Notes: generated by a model not told the origin, from the sequence alone. A stretch of 7,282 bases of DNA from Anaerolineae bacterium (GCA_003484265.1 DNDO01000215.1:1-7282); one strand, 5' to 3'. Counted from the stretch's first letter, positions 1-7,282 are shown. Translations and numbers: made by a program.

Positions 1-1617
1 TGCGAACATGACGTTCACCATCGGCTTGTCAAGTTTCCCATGTTTCTTTTCATAAGATTCCAATAATCTGGGACCGTCTTCAGGGCGATAGACAGGCTGT
101 GTCAGGAAGAAATCAGTACCGGCATTAATCTTGCGATGCAGGTTCTTGATCTCGGTATCCATATCCTTCGGGGATAGATTGAGCGCCGCCCCTACGAAGA
201 AACTGGTTGGCTGACCAATGCTCGTGCCAGAGTGGTCAACGCCCTCGTTGAATCCCTGTTTGATGAGTTTGATGAGACCGGACGGCACGAGGTCATAATT
301 ATCCATTGCTTCGGGGTAATCGCCGATGGAGGTCGGGTCACCCATGACGACGAATACATTACGAATGCCGAGCGCGTGCGCTGCAAGCAGGTCGCCTTGT
401 ACGCGCAGGAGGTTGCGTCCACGTGTGGGGAAGTGGATGGTGGTTTCAATATCCACTTTGCGCTGAACCACATCACACACAGCCCATGCCGACATCCTCA
501 TGCGAGCCATCGGTGAGTCGGCTACGTTGATCACGTCCGCACCTGCCTCGGCTAGGAGGGAAGCGCCAGCCAGCAATTTGTGCGTCGAAAGCCCTCTGGG
601 AGGATCCATTTCAACGGAGATGGCGAATCCTCCACCAGTCAATTTTTGAGCGAACTTTGTTGGTTGTTCCTGAGCGGTCTCTGCAAGTTCGTCCTGCGGA
701 AAAACCTCAATGTGAGACGAATCGCTTGGCGGGTTTGTATCCAACGCCTTGCGCATGGTCGCAATATGTTGCGGTGTCGTCCCGCAGCAGCCGCCTACCA
801 TGTTTGCGCCTGCTTCACGAAACGACAATGCGTATTCACCGAAATATTCTGCATCAGCGGGATACATGATGCGCCCGCCAACCTGCTCAGGCCAGCCGGC
901 GTTCGGCTTCACCCAAAACCTTCCATCTGGCACAGCCTGATTCATCTGCTTCAAAATTCGCAGGAGTTGTGCGGGTCCGCCCGAACAGTTGACGCCGATC
1001 ACATCCGCGCCTGCCTCGTGTAATGTCCGCGCCACCTTGGTTGGATTATCCCCAAGCAAAGTGCGGTCATCACGAGTGAAAGTTACGGATGCAACAACGG
1101 GCAGTTCGCAAACTTCCCGGGCAGCCTTGATCGCTTCGCGGATCTCGTACAGATCGCTCATAGTCTCAATGACAATCAAGTCTGCGCCTGCTTCTGCTAA
1201 AGATCGGATTTGCTCCGCAAACGCTTCACGCGCCGCCTCAGGCTGAACCCGTCCGAAGGGGGCAATTCTCACCCCAAGCGGACCGACATCCCCCGCAACC
1301 AATACGTCCTTGAAGGAAGCAGAGACGACTTTCCGGGCAAGGTCAACGCCTGCCTTGTTGAGATCAACTACATCCTCCTGCAAACCATGTTTGCTCAGCT
1401 TGAACCGATTCGCCCCGAAGGTATTCGTGATGACCAACTGCGCGCCGGCCTCAATATACTCGCGATGGATTTCCGCCACCGCAGATGGATTTGTGAGGTT
1501 GAGTTCGTCGAAGCATTTATCGAATCCAATTCCCCGCGCATGGAGCATTGTGCCCATCGCGCCGTCCGCGAGGATTGTTCGGGAGGAAAGAAGCTGAAGA
1601 AAAGATGTAATGTTCAT
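1..1617 (-). CDS. Bifunctional homocysteine S-methyltransferase / 5,10-methylenetetrahydrofolate reductase (YitJ-like), C-terminus cut by the window edge
   Basis: I translated this strand by hand: 539 codons from ATG at 1617 run open to base 1. Residues 1-290 form a homocysteine methyltransferase barrel: DGAMGTM at 18-24, TNTFGANR at 64-71, and three zinc-binding cysteines, C211 in VNCSGG and C277/C278 in GGCCGTTP. A linker follows (about 291-328). Then comes a methylenetetrahydrofolate reductase (MetF-type) FAD barrel: SVEMDPPRG at 334-342 with E336 matching the catalytic Glu of MetF, MGDP at 425-428 with D427 in the flavin-site position, and FFLTQPVY at 503-510. By family knowledge the second domain reduces methylene-THF to methyl-THF in the cytoplasm, and the first can methylate homocysteine. 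Proteins of this architecture are about 610-620 residues, so roughly 75-80 are missing on the left; this is the window edge, not a mutation. The start overlaps the upstream stop as ATGA, the nearest AAGG lies 12 bases upstream, and coupling to the preceding gene is therefore likely. The B. subtilis counterpart is YitJ. Confidence 0.95.
   Translation of the reverse strand, partial: MNITSFLQLLSSRTILADGAMGTMLHARGIGFDKCFDELNLTNPSAVAEIHREYIEAGAQLVITNTFGANRFKLSKHGLQEDVVDLNKAGVDLARKVVSASFKDVLVAGDVGPLGVRIAPFGRVQPEAAREAFAEQIRSLAEAGADLIVIETMSDLYEIREAIKAAREVCELPVVASVTFTRDDRTLLGDNPTKVARTLHEAGADVIGVNCSGGPAQLLRILKQMNQAVPDGRFWVKPNAGWPEQVGGRIMYPADAEYFGEYALSFREAGANMVGGCCGTTPQHIATMRKALDTNPPSDSSHIEVFPQDELAETAQEQPTKFAQKLTGGGFAISVEMDPPRGLSTHKLLAGASLLAEAGADVINVADSPMARMRMSAWAVCDVVQRKVDIETTIHFPTRGRNLLRVQGDLLAAHALGIRNVFVVMGDPTSIGDYPEAMDNYDLVPSGLIKLIKQGFNEGVDHSGTSIGQPTSFFVGAALNLSPKDMDTEIKNLHRKINAGTDFFLTQPVYRPEDGPRLLESYEKKHGKLDKPMVNVMFA
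1614..1617 (-). promoter_or_regulatory. ATGA stop/start overlap coupling the second GT87 gene to the methyltransferase/reductase
   Basis: On the minus strand ATG (1617-1615) of the fused methyltransferase/reductase shares bases with TGA (1616-1614) of the larger GT87 gene. No well-spaced Shine-Dalgarno precedes this ATG (the nearest AAGG, 1633-1630, is 12 bases away), so its translation probably depends on re-initiation from the membrane gene. Confidence 0.75.
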
Positions 1618-2837
1618 GGATGTGTTTGGCCTTGATTGATTGGGTTCAGTTCATTTTTTGATGGGTTTGTCGATATCTCGTATATAAGTACGGGGATTAA
1701 GACCATTAACGGGTAAACGAGCCAGATGAATCGATACCAACTTTCTACCCCATCAATAGGTACTTGGTTTATGAAATAAATCAGACTCACCCAAGGAAAC
1801 CAGATAAACAATGTGAAAGCAGACAGCGAAAGCCAGGGTGTGATTTTTCTATTGTTTAATAAACGGTATACCAAGAGAGAAAGGATGGGTATAAAAACAA
1901 CCAGGTCGTAGTCGGCAGTATGTGGGGTGAATATGGAATTCATTGCCAGCGCGATAAAAATTGCTAGGTCAAAATCCCTCTGCTTCAGACTGAGAGCGAG
2001 TATCGAGATGGAAATTAACAACCAGCCGAATCCTGAAAGGGTCTTAATGTCCGACCAATACCAGGCTACTGCGTTTTCCGATGCGTAACCTGAAATATCA
2101 TTAATGAAATCCGGTATCCACCAGCCAAGAATCAATGTTGGAGGAAGATACAGCGCTAGTGATGTGATCACGAATGAGATCAAGAATTTCCATTCACGAC
2201 GATAAATAATCAAGAGAAGGGTACATGGAAGAATTGTGATGGAAAACTTTATCAGGCAAAGCGCGCCAAAAACACCAGCCAGAATAAATTTGTGATTCTT
2301 TAGCGCCATCCATGCCAGGACAAGCATGATAATACTGAGCATGGAATACTGCCCCAGCAAATAATTGGAATATGCTGGGCGGTAAAGAATTCCGCTGATA
2401 ATAAGCAGGGGTAATATCAACACTCGCGTTCTTTGTGGGAGCTTAATAAAGGTAGACCATAAACCAAAAGCCGCACACCATAATGCCCAAATAAGTGCGC
2501 ACCAAATCACAGCAGTGTCTTCAAGAGAAAAGCCTGCAAGTATGAAAGGAAAGAAAAGCGTAGTGATTGCAGGAGGATAATAAAAACCGAAAGGGTTCCC
2601 ATTGGGAATGTCCGGGCTGCCATACACAGCCTGCCAGATCTTTTGGCGGGTTTCAAAGCTATACGGGCTTTTTCCTTCAAGGATAGCCTGCGCCCCCACC
2701 CAGCGGGGATAGAGATCAACTCCCAAGGTCATAGTGGTGCCTCGCAGAGCGCCTTGAAGATAATTCATCAGGAAGATTCCACCAGCCATGAGAATAATGA
2801 CCGCGAATAATGTGATCTTAATGGAATTGGTTCTCAT
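1614..2837 (-). CDS. Multi-spanning membrane protein, GT87/DUF2029 glycosyltransferase-like (407 aa)
   Basis: This is an integral membrane protein with about ten hydrophobic segments; the first is at residues 8-26 and the last at about 369-386. GT87 enzymes (the PimE-like mannosyltransferase group) use polyprenyl-phosphate sugars to glycosylate lipids on the outer face of the membrane. Hallmarks seen here: D41 at the end of the first segment in LGVDLYPRW, then ILEGKSPYS (52-60), FYYPPA (85-90), GQYS at 162-165, a lysine at 197 in LIKFS, and TPHTADYDLV at 304-313. D41 is the likely catalytic acid by analogy. Substrate and acceptor cannot be read from sequence. I chose ATG at 2837 because it makes an ATGA overlap with the upstream stop and has TAAGG eight bases before it. 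A GTG at 2867 would add ten polar residues (417 aa) but lies inside the upstream gene. The C-terminus is short and polar. Spot-counted lines are 43-45% GC. Confidence 0.85.
   Translation of the reverse strand: MRTNSIKITLFAVIILMAGGIFLMNYLQGALRGTTMTLGVDLYPRWVGAQAILEGKSPYSFETRQKIWQAVYGSPDIPNGNPFGFYYPPAITTLFFPFILAGFSLEDTAVIWCALIWALWCAAFGLWSTFIKLPQRTRVLILPLLIISGILYRPAYSNYLLGQYSMLSIIMLVLAWMALKNHKFILAGVFGALCLIKFSITILPCTLLLIIYRREWKFLISFVITSLALYLPPTLILGWWIPDFINDISGYASENAVAWYWSDIKTLSGFGWLLISISILALSLKQRDFDLAIFIALAMNSIFTPHTADYDLVVFIPILSLLVYRLLNNRKITPWLSLSAFTLFIWFPWVSLIYFINQVPIDGVESWYRFIWLVYPLMVLIPVLIYEISTNPSKNELNPINQGQTHP
2834..2837 (-). promoter_or_regulatory. ATGA stop/start overlap coupling the two GT87 genes
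   Basis: On the minus strand the bases ATGA hold the ATG of the downstream gene (2837-2835) and the TGA of the upstream gene (2836-2834). This arrangement is typical of translational coupling, in which ribosomes finishing the first gene re-initiate on the second. Confidence 0.75.
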
Positions 2838-3676
2838 GCGAAAAACCTTATGGCAACCACGATCCACATTCCTATGACAGCGGCAGCTGTTTCAAATCTC
2901 AAAGGCGCTAACGCTAAAAAAACGCCAATCCACGAATGCATGATGACATAGGGAGATAGGAATGGCGAAGCTGCCATTGAATATCGGATTTCATTCTTTC
3001 GGATGGATGTTGCAAGAAAAGTCAGGCCGATTGGAATGGACAAGGGCCACAGGCTTGAGTTGCCAGCCAGGTTAATTTCGTTCGTGATGGTTAGGAACCA
3101 TGGTCCAAAAACCATAACGGAAAGAACCACTGCAACCCCAAACGGGGTAAAGGTTTTTACCATATTAATGAAACCACCTTCACGCCAGGCTTTGATGAAG
3201 AGGAAAATAATGACTGCGAGACCAACCTGAGGTTTTATCATTAAAAAAAACAATCCAAGCCACGGAGGCAGGACAAATCCTAAAACAGCCAGCCAGTCGA
3301 GATTACCATTCAATATTCCATGCATTACCGGTGGAGAAAGCAATAGGAAAGCTATTGTCAATTTATTGGCGCCCAATTTAAATGCCACGTAGGAATACAC
3401 TGCCAATGCGACAATTACAAGGACAGCACGCCCCACGTTTTCCGGCAGGATTGCAAAAGGTACGAGCATGATTGCTGTCCATGGCGGGTTAAAAAAACCT
3501 TCTGCATTATATGGGGATCGCCCGTGAAGAATTTCAAGCGCTGCCGGTCGAAAAGCGCCATGCCAGTCCACGGCCGTCGGTAAGAAATTAGATAACAATA
3601 CGGTTATTGTTAGGAATATCAATACCACCAGAATAAACTGGAAGCCTTTGTTTTGGGCTGGTTTGTTTTGTGTCAA
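2834..3676 (-). CDS. Compact GT87/DUF2029-like membrane protein (280 aa), TTG start
   Basis: A short polar N-terminus (1-10) is followed by a strong hydrophobic segment at 12-32 and about seven or eight more, ending at 262-278. The first outside loop carries the GT87 signature: AVDWHG (35-40) with D37 as likely catalytic acid, EILHGRSPYN (48-57), and FFNPPW (61-66). Later motifs are NGNLDW (123-128) and MIKPQVG (146-152), matching the GQ and lysine regions of the next gene, and SPY at 241-243 where that protein has TPH. Only about 40 residues follow SPY, against about 100 after TPH in its neighbour, so the last two or three membrane segments usual for GT87 proteins appear to be missing. The start is TTG, supported by GAGG five bases upstream and the absence of another Met before residue 70. 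It lies 56 bases after metH and overlaps the next gene by ATGA. A lipid-linked glycan or cell-surface role is inferred only from the family. The paralogous neighbour suggests an ancient tandem duplication. Confidence 0.82.
   Translation of the reverse strand: MTQNKPAQNKGFQFILVVLIFLTITVLLSNFLPTAVDWHGAFRPAALEILHGRSPYNAEGFFNPPWTAIMLVPFAILPENVGRAVLVIVALAVYSYVAFKLGANKLTIAFLLLSPPVMHGILNGNLDWLAVLGFVLPPWLGLFFLMIKPQVGLAVIIFLFIKAWREGGFINMVKTFTPFGVAVVLSVMVFGPWFLTITNEINLAGNSSLWPLSIPIGLTFLATSIRKNEIRYSMAASPFLSPYVIMHSWIGVFLALAPLRFETAAAVIGMWIVVAIRFFA
2846..2850 (-). promoter_or_regulatory. Ribosome binding site for the larger GT87 gene
   Basis: Minus-strand TAAGG lies eight bases before ATG at 2837, inside the end of the upstream gene. 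It favours the ATG start over the in-frame GTG at 2867. Confidence 0.6.
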
Positions 3677-3732
3677 TGTTTCCTCGAATTGTTAGTGAAG
3701 AAGAGCCTCAGTGGAACTCAATTTGAGAACGG
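3677..3732 (-). other. Short intergenic gap between metH and the first GT87 gene
   Basis: This gap of 56 bases lies downstream of the metH TAG and upstream of the TTG start. I looked for a stem followed by a T-run on the minus strand and found only weak pairing (GAGT/GCTC-type stretches around 3702-3720) with no U-tract. Nothing argues for transcription ending here, which supports read-through from metH into the membrane genes. No promoter-like pair of boxes stands out. Confidence 0.5.
3681..3685 (-). promoter_or_regulatory. Ribosome binding site for the TTG-started GT87 gene
   Basis: On the minus strand GAGGA precedes ACA-type spacer bases and then TTG at 3676. Taking GAGG (3685-3682) as the core, the spacer is five bases. 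This strong Shine-Dalgarno match is what decides for TTG as the start, since no ATG or GTG gives a similar protein with the complete first membrane segment. Confidence 0.7.
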
Positions 3733-6700
3733 CTACTTCATCAACTGCTCGACGCGGCTTTCACCAACGGTGTAATACTTTGCCTTTGAATGATGCACAA
3801 TGATCGCCGCGGTGGATTGCTCAGGGATCAACTGACCTGATGATGCGAGTTCCATACCGAGTTCGGATTCGGCGGCAGGCAATAGTTGGAATACCTTGAA
3901 ATGATCTTCCAATTCAGGAATGGCAGGATAGCCCCACGAATAACGTTTGCCTTGTTTCCTGCCGATCCCCAACTCGCGGCGGATGTGTTCATGCAGGTAA
4001 TTCGCAGTCGCTTCTGCGGCTTGGACGGCGAGCCCATGCGTGAAGTAGGCTTCGGTGTAATCGTTGGCGGCTTGCATCTTATCGAATTTGTCGCTGGCTT
4101 CCTGCCCAACGGTGACAATTTGCAGCGCCACCACATCCATTTGACCGGAGTCGACCGGGGCGTAGTAATCTGAAAGCGCGAGGTGGTCATCGTAAGGCTG
4201 GCGAGGAAACGCGAATCGCGTCAATTCTTTTTTGCCATCGGCATCTTCATAAACGATCAAATTGTCGCCGTCGGCTTGACAGGCGAAATAGCCGTAGACA
4301 GCTTGCGGCTTGAGCCATTTGAAGCGTATGGCATCCTTGGTCATCGATTCAAGACGCGCATCGAAGTCTTTCTTCATCTTGTCCCATTCCGCGCCGTGCG
4401 TATTCTTCGCGCCCCACGAGAGACGATACAATTCGTTGATGTTGAGATGTTTGAGCACCATCTCAAGCGGCATATCCTTCACGACCCTTTGACCGAGTTT
4501 GGCTGGCAGAGGAATGGGCGCTGGAACAATGTTTGAACGTGTTACCGCTTCAGCGTTTGGACGTTGAGCGCTTGCCCGTCCCATTTCCATATCCGCCTCC
4601 TTGCGGAGTTGTTCGAGCATGCCTGGCTTTCGGTTCGGGTCGATCAATATGTCCATTGTGTCGAGCCCCTCGAAGGCATCCTTACAATAGAAGACGCCTG
4701 CCTCATAAGCATCGCCGTCTTCTGTAAAGAGGATGCGGCGACCGAATCGGCGATTGATCGCCGCGCCTCCAACGAGGATGGGGATATTGTGCCCGCGCCG
4801 GTGCATTTCGTTGACGATAAGCGGCATTTGTTTGGATGTGGAAACCAGCAAAGCGGATAGTCCGATTGCAGTGGCACTGGCTTCCACGGCTTTGGTGATG
4901 ATCGTCTCTGCTGGGACTTGTTTGCCGAGGTCTATCACCGTGTATCCGTTATTGGCAAGGATGGTCTTGACGAGATTTTTGCCGATGTCATGCACATCGC
5001 CATAGACAGTCGCGATCACCACCGTGCCTTTGGTGACGCCTTCCACTTTTTCAAGATATTTCTCAAGATGCGAGACTGTCTTCTTCATCGTCTCAGCGGA
5101 TTGCAACACGAACGGCAGAATTAATTCGCCTGCGCCAAACTTGTCGCCGACCTCTTTCATCGCGGGGAGTAATACGTTGTTCAATGTGTGAACAGCGATC
5201 TCATGTTTACTGGGGGCCGGGCTCATTCCTGCTCCGTTATCGGGCAAGGCTTCATTCCAAATAAAATCCCGATTGATGATCGTATCAATATCCGCTTCAA
5301 CGCCATCTTTTACGCGATGCAAAATTTTCCAGTGCAACCTTTGTTCGGGGGTCATGCCCTCGGTGGGGTCAGCCAACGAAGATTCGTTTGATACAGTGAC
5401 CGTTTCAAAATGTTCGATGAAACGTTGGAGCGCGTCTTCACGGCGGTTGAAGATCAGGTCTTCGCACAGGTTGCGTTCTTCCGTGTCGATTTCTGCGTAG
5501 GGTTTGACGTGTGCCGCGTTGACAATAGCCATATCCAAACCTGCCTGAACGCAGTAATACAGCATCACGGAGTTGAGCGCGGGGCGGGCTTGCTGTGCGA
5601 AACCAAAGGATAAATTGCTCACGCCCAGTGATGTCATCACACCGGGTAGATTCTGTTTGATGAGGCGAATGCCTTCAATGGTTTCAATCGCGGAGTCGAT
5701 GAATTCCTTGTCGCCGGTGGCGAGGGTGAAAGTGAGCGCGTCGTAGACCAGATCTTCAGGCTTGAGTCCGTGGTCGTTGACAGCGATGTCGTAGATGCGT
5801 TTGGCGACTTCGAGTTTTTTCTCGCGGGTTTTCGCCATGCCGTTCTCGTCAATCGTCAATACGATGACGGCGGCATTATATTTTTTGGCAAGGTTGAAAA
5901 TCTTATCTGCTTTTTCACGCCCCGATTCGAGATGCGTGGAATTGATCAAACAACGCCCAGGCGCGGTTTGTAATGCGATCTCGATCACGTCCACTTCGGT
6001 GGAGTCGATCACGAGCGGAACGTCCACGCCCATTTGCAATTTCTTGACCACCTTGCGCATCTGTTCGCCTTCGTCGGCGCGTTCGGTGACCGCCACGGAA
6101 ATATCGAGAGCGTGCGCGCCGCCCGCCACTTGTTCACGCGCAATGTCGAGGATGCCGTCGTAATCTTCCTCGAGCAGAAGCCTCTTGAACTTGCGCGAGC
6201 CCTGCGCGTTACAGCGCTCGCCGAGCAGAGTGGGGGCGGGTTCCTGTCGCATGGCGATCGCTGACATGGCAGATGCAATCTGAGGTGTTGAGTGAAGCGG
6301 TCGCTTGGGATGAGGATGAGCATCCAGTTTTTGGATCAGTAACTTAAGATGTTCAGGTGTAGTACCACAGCATCCGCCGACAATTGAAACGTTGTGCTTG
6401 ATCACAAATTCGACCATGTCGTTCGCGTAGGGTTCGGGCTCGAGCGGATAGACAGCCTGCCCATCCACGTTCAATGGAAGCCCCGCATTTGGAATGCAAG
6501 ATACGGGCAGAGTGGATTGCTCGCCGAGAAAGCGGATCGGCTCGCGCATGTGTTCGGGTCCTGTTGAGCAATTGAGACCGAAGACGTCTATGCCCATGCC
6601 TTCAAGGATGGCGAGTGATGCGTTAATGTCGGTGCCGAGCAGCATGCGCCCGGTCGTATCTAGCGTGACTTGAGCCTGGATCGGCAGATAGATTTGAGTC

Positions 6701-7278
6701 TCATCGAAAGCCTGGTGCAATCCCGTTATGGCGGCTTTGACTTCGAGAATGTCCTGCGAGGTTTCGATGAGCAGGAGGTCGACCCCGCCTCGGATCAGAC
6801 CGACAGCCTGCTCGCGGAAAATATCTATCAACTCATCGTATTTGACGTTCGAGAGTTCGGGGTCATTCGTGGACGGAAGTTTTCCCGAGGGACCGATCGA
6901 GCCGGCGACGAATCGAGGCTGACCAGTTTTCTCGCCATATTCATCCGCTAATCTGCGCGCGAGACTCGCCGCCGCCATGTTGATCTCGATGACGCGATCC
7001 TGCAATTGATATTCCTGCATTGTCAAACGGTTGGAACGGAAGGTGTCCGTTTCGAGCACATCCACGCCGACTTCGAGGAAAGAGCGATGGACTTTTTCCA
7101 CGGCTTCAGGATACGAGATGACGAGATAGTCGTTACATCCGTTGTATTGCTCGCCGCCAAAATGTTCGGCAGTGAGGTTTTGCAGTTGCAGGCTCGTTCC
7201 CATCGCACCATCGAAGACAAGGACTTTCTTTTCGAGGGCGTCGAGGTAACGGCGGTTGGTGTATTTGCGATTGGTCAT
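3733..7278 (-). CDS. metH: Cobalamin-dependent methionine synthase (5-methyltetrahydrofolate-homocysteine methyltransferase), full length
   Basis: This cytoplasmic enzyme moves a methyl group from 5-methyl-THF through cob(I)alamin to homocysteine, giving methionine. All modules are present in order. The homocysteine barrel (about 15-320) has DGAMGTS at 23-29 and zinc ligands C237 in NCSTG and C303/C304 in GGCCGTTP. The pterin-binding barrel (about 345-620) has GERCNAQGSRKFKRL (353-367), IDSTEVDVIE (424-433) and GVSNLSFGF (552-560). The cobalamin cap helices are at about 645-745. The B12-binding domain (about 750-895) has GDVHDIGKN at 760-768 with H763 as lower cobalt ligand, GLSALLVS at 806-813 and VGGAA at 836-840. 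The reactivation domain (about 925-1181) has RYSWGY at 1112-1117, the RxxxGY S-adenosylmethionine motif. At 1181 aa it is slightly shorter than E. coli MetH (1227), mainly in the last domain, which resembles the actinobacterial form. ATG at 7278 fits the family N-terminus, but only four upstream bases are visible, so an earlier start cannot be excluded. The stop is TAG at 3735-3733. Confidence 0.98.
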   Translation of the reverse strand: MTNRKYTNRRYLDALEKKVLVFDGAMGTSLQLQNLTAEHFGGEQYNGCNDYLVISYPEAVEKVHRSFLEVGVDVLETDTFRSNRLTMQEYQLQDRVIEINMAAASLARRLADEYGEKTGQPRFVAGSIGPSGKLPSTNDPELSNVKYDELIDIFREQAVGLIRGGVDLLLIETSQDILEVKAAITGLHQAFDETQIYLPIQAQVTLDTTGRMLLGTDINASLAILEGMGIDVFGLNCSTGPEHMREPIRFLGEQSTLPVSCIPNAGLPLNVDGQAVYPLEPEPYANDMVEFVIKHNVSIVGGCCGTTPEHLKLLIQKLDAHPHPKRPLHSTPQIASAMSAIAMRQEPAPTLLGERCNAQGSRKFKRLLLEEDYDGILDIAREQVAGGAHALDISVAVTERADEGEQMRKVVKKLQMGVDVPLVIDSTEVDVIEIALQTAPGRCLINSTHLESGREKADKIFNLAKKYNAAVIVLTIDENGMAKTREKKLEVAKRIYDIAVNDHGLKPEDLVYDALTFTLATGDKEFIDSAIETIEGIRLIKQNLPGVMTSLGVSNLSFGFAQQARPALNSVMLYYCVQAGLDMAIVNAAHVKPYAEIDTEERNLCEDLIFNRREDALQRFIEHFETVTVSNESSLADPTEGMTPEQRLHWKILHRVKDGVEADIDTIINRDFIWNEALPDNGAGMSPAPSKHEIAVHTLNNVLLPAMKEVGDKFGAGELILPFVLQSAETMKKTVSHLEKYLEKVEGVTKGTVVIATVYGDVHDIGKNLVKTILANNGYTVIDLGKQVPAETIITKAVEASATAIGLSALLVSTSKQMPLIVNEMHRRGHNIPILVGGAAINRRFGRRILFTEDGDAYEAGVFYCKDAFEGLDTMDILIDPNRKPGMLEQLRKEADMEMGRASAQRPNAEAVTRSNIVPAPIPLPAKLGQRVVKDMPLEMVLKHLNINELYRLSWGAKNTHGAEWDKMKKDFDARLESMTKDAIRFKWLKPQAVYGYFACQADGDNLIVYEDADGKKELTRFAFPRQPYDDHLALSDYYAPVDSGQMDVVALQIVTVGQEASDKFDKMQAANDYTEAYFTHGLAVQAAEATANYLHEHIRRELGIGRKQGKRYSWGYPAIPELEDHFKVFQLLPAAESELGMELASSGQLIPEQSTAAIIVHHSKAKYYTVGESRVEQLMK

Positions 7279-7282
7279 TAAG

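Noticed and set aside
1..1617. A gene-free or degraded left end.
   Set aside because: No complete stop-to-start frame ends inside the window, but hand translation of the minus strand shows an intact coding frame from 1617 to the edge. The gene is only cut by the window.
580..1635. Several plus-strand open frames of 63-147 codons (for example 580-1023 and 1210-1635).
   Set aside because: They lie opposite the fused methyltransferase/reductase, whose reading frame is continuous and full of family motifs. Their translations have no recognisable domains and are rich in Arg, Cys and Ser, as expected for shadow frames.
2838..2867. GTG at 2867 as the start of the larger GT87 protein.
   Set aside because: It is possible but less likely: it overlaps the upstream gene by 34 bases, has no clear ribosome binding site, and adds only ten polar residues. 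ATG at 2837 has both a TAAGG and an ATGA junction.
3677..3732. Rho-independent terminator or promoter between metH and the GT87 genes.
   Set aside because: There is no stable GC-rich stem followed by a T-run, and no convincing -35/-10 pair.
3886..7281. Plus-strand and alternative-frame open frames across metH (for example 4183-4536, 5795-6163, 7006-7281, and minus-strand 3828-4190).
   Set aside because: All are antisense or out-of-frame readings of metH with no ribosome binding sites or domain features that I could see.
7279..7282. Cobalamin or S-adenosylmethionine riboswitch controlling metH.
   Set aside because: Such control is plausible for this gene, but only four bases upstream of the start are in the window, so nothing can be seen.

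Overview
The window is a stretch of bacterial chromosome in which all four recognisable genes lie on the minus strand, so transcription runs from the right edge to the left edge. The best guess for the host is a member of the Chloroflexota (Anaerolineae-like) or a relative. This rests on the style of MetH (short, actinobacterial-like reactivation domain), the fused homocysteine methyltransferase/methylenetetrahydrofolate reductase, and the GT87-type membrane proteins. The taxonomic call is an inference from remembered family resemblance, not from a search.

From right to left: (1) 7278-3733 is a full-length cobalamin-dependent methionine synthase, metH (1181 aa), with its start codon 4 bases from the window edge, so its promoter and any riboswitch lie outside. 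(2) A 56-base gap (3677-3732) carries a good ribosome binding site and no convincing terminator. (3) 3676-2834 is a 280-aa multi-spanning membrane protein of GT87/DUF2029 type, starting at TTG. (4) 2837-1614 is a second, larger GT87/DUF2029 protein (407 aa from the chosen start). (5) 1617-1 is a fused homocysteine S-methyltransferase / 5,10-methylenetetrahydrofolate reductase whose last roughly 75-80 residues run off the left edge. Genes 3/4 and 4/5 each overlap by four bases in an ATGA arrangement, so genes 3-5 look translationally coupled and the set reads as one operon led by metH.

The two outer genes make metabolic sense together. The fused enzyme can reduce methylene-THF to methyl-THF, the methyl donor that MetH passes through cobalamin to homocysteine to make methionine. 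Its own N-terminal domain is a second, zinc-dependent homocysteine methyltransferase. The two membrane glycosyltransferase-like genes in the middle have no evident link to methionine synthesis and look lower in GC than parts of the flanking genes in spot counts. They may be inserted cargo or a lineage-specific addition.

No RNA genes, mobile elements, CRISPR arrays or extended repeats were seen. Apart from the odd GT87 pair inside a methionine operon, this is ordinary core-metabolism DNA, and I did not find a convincing new system.
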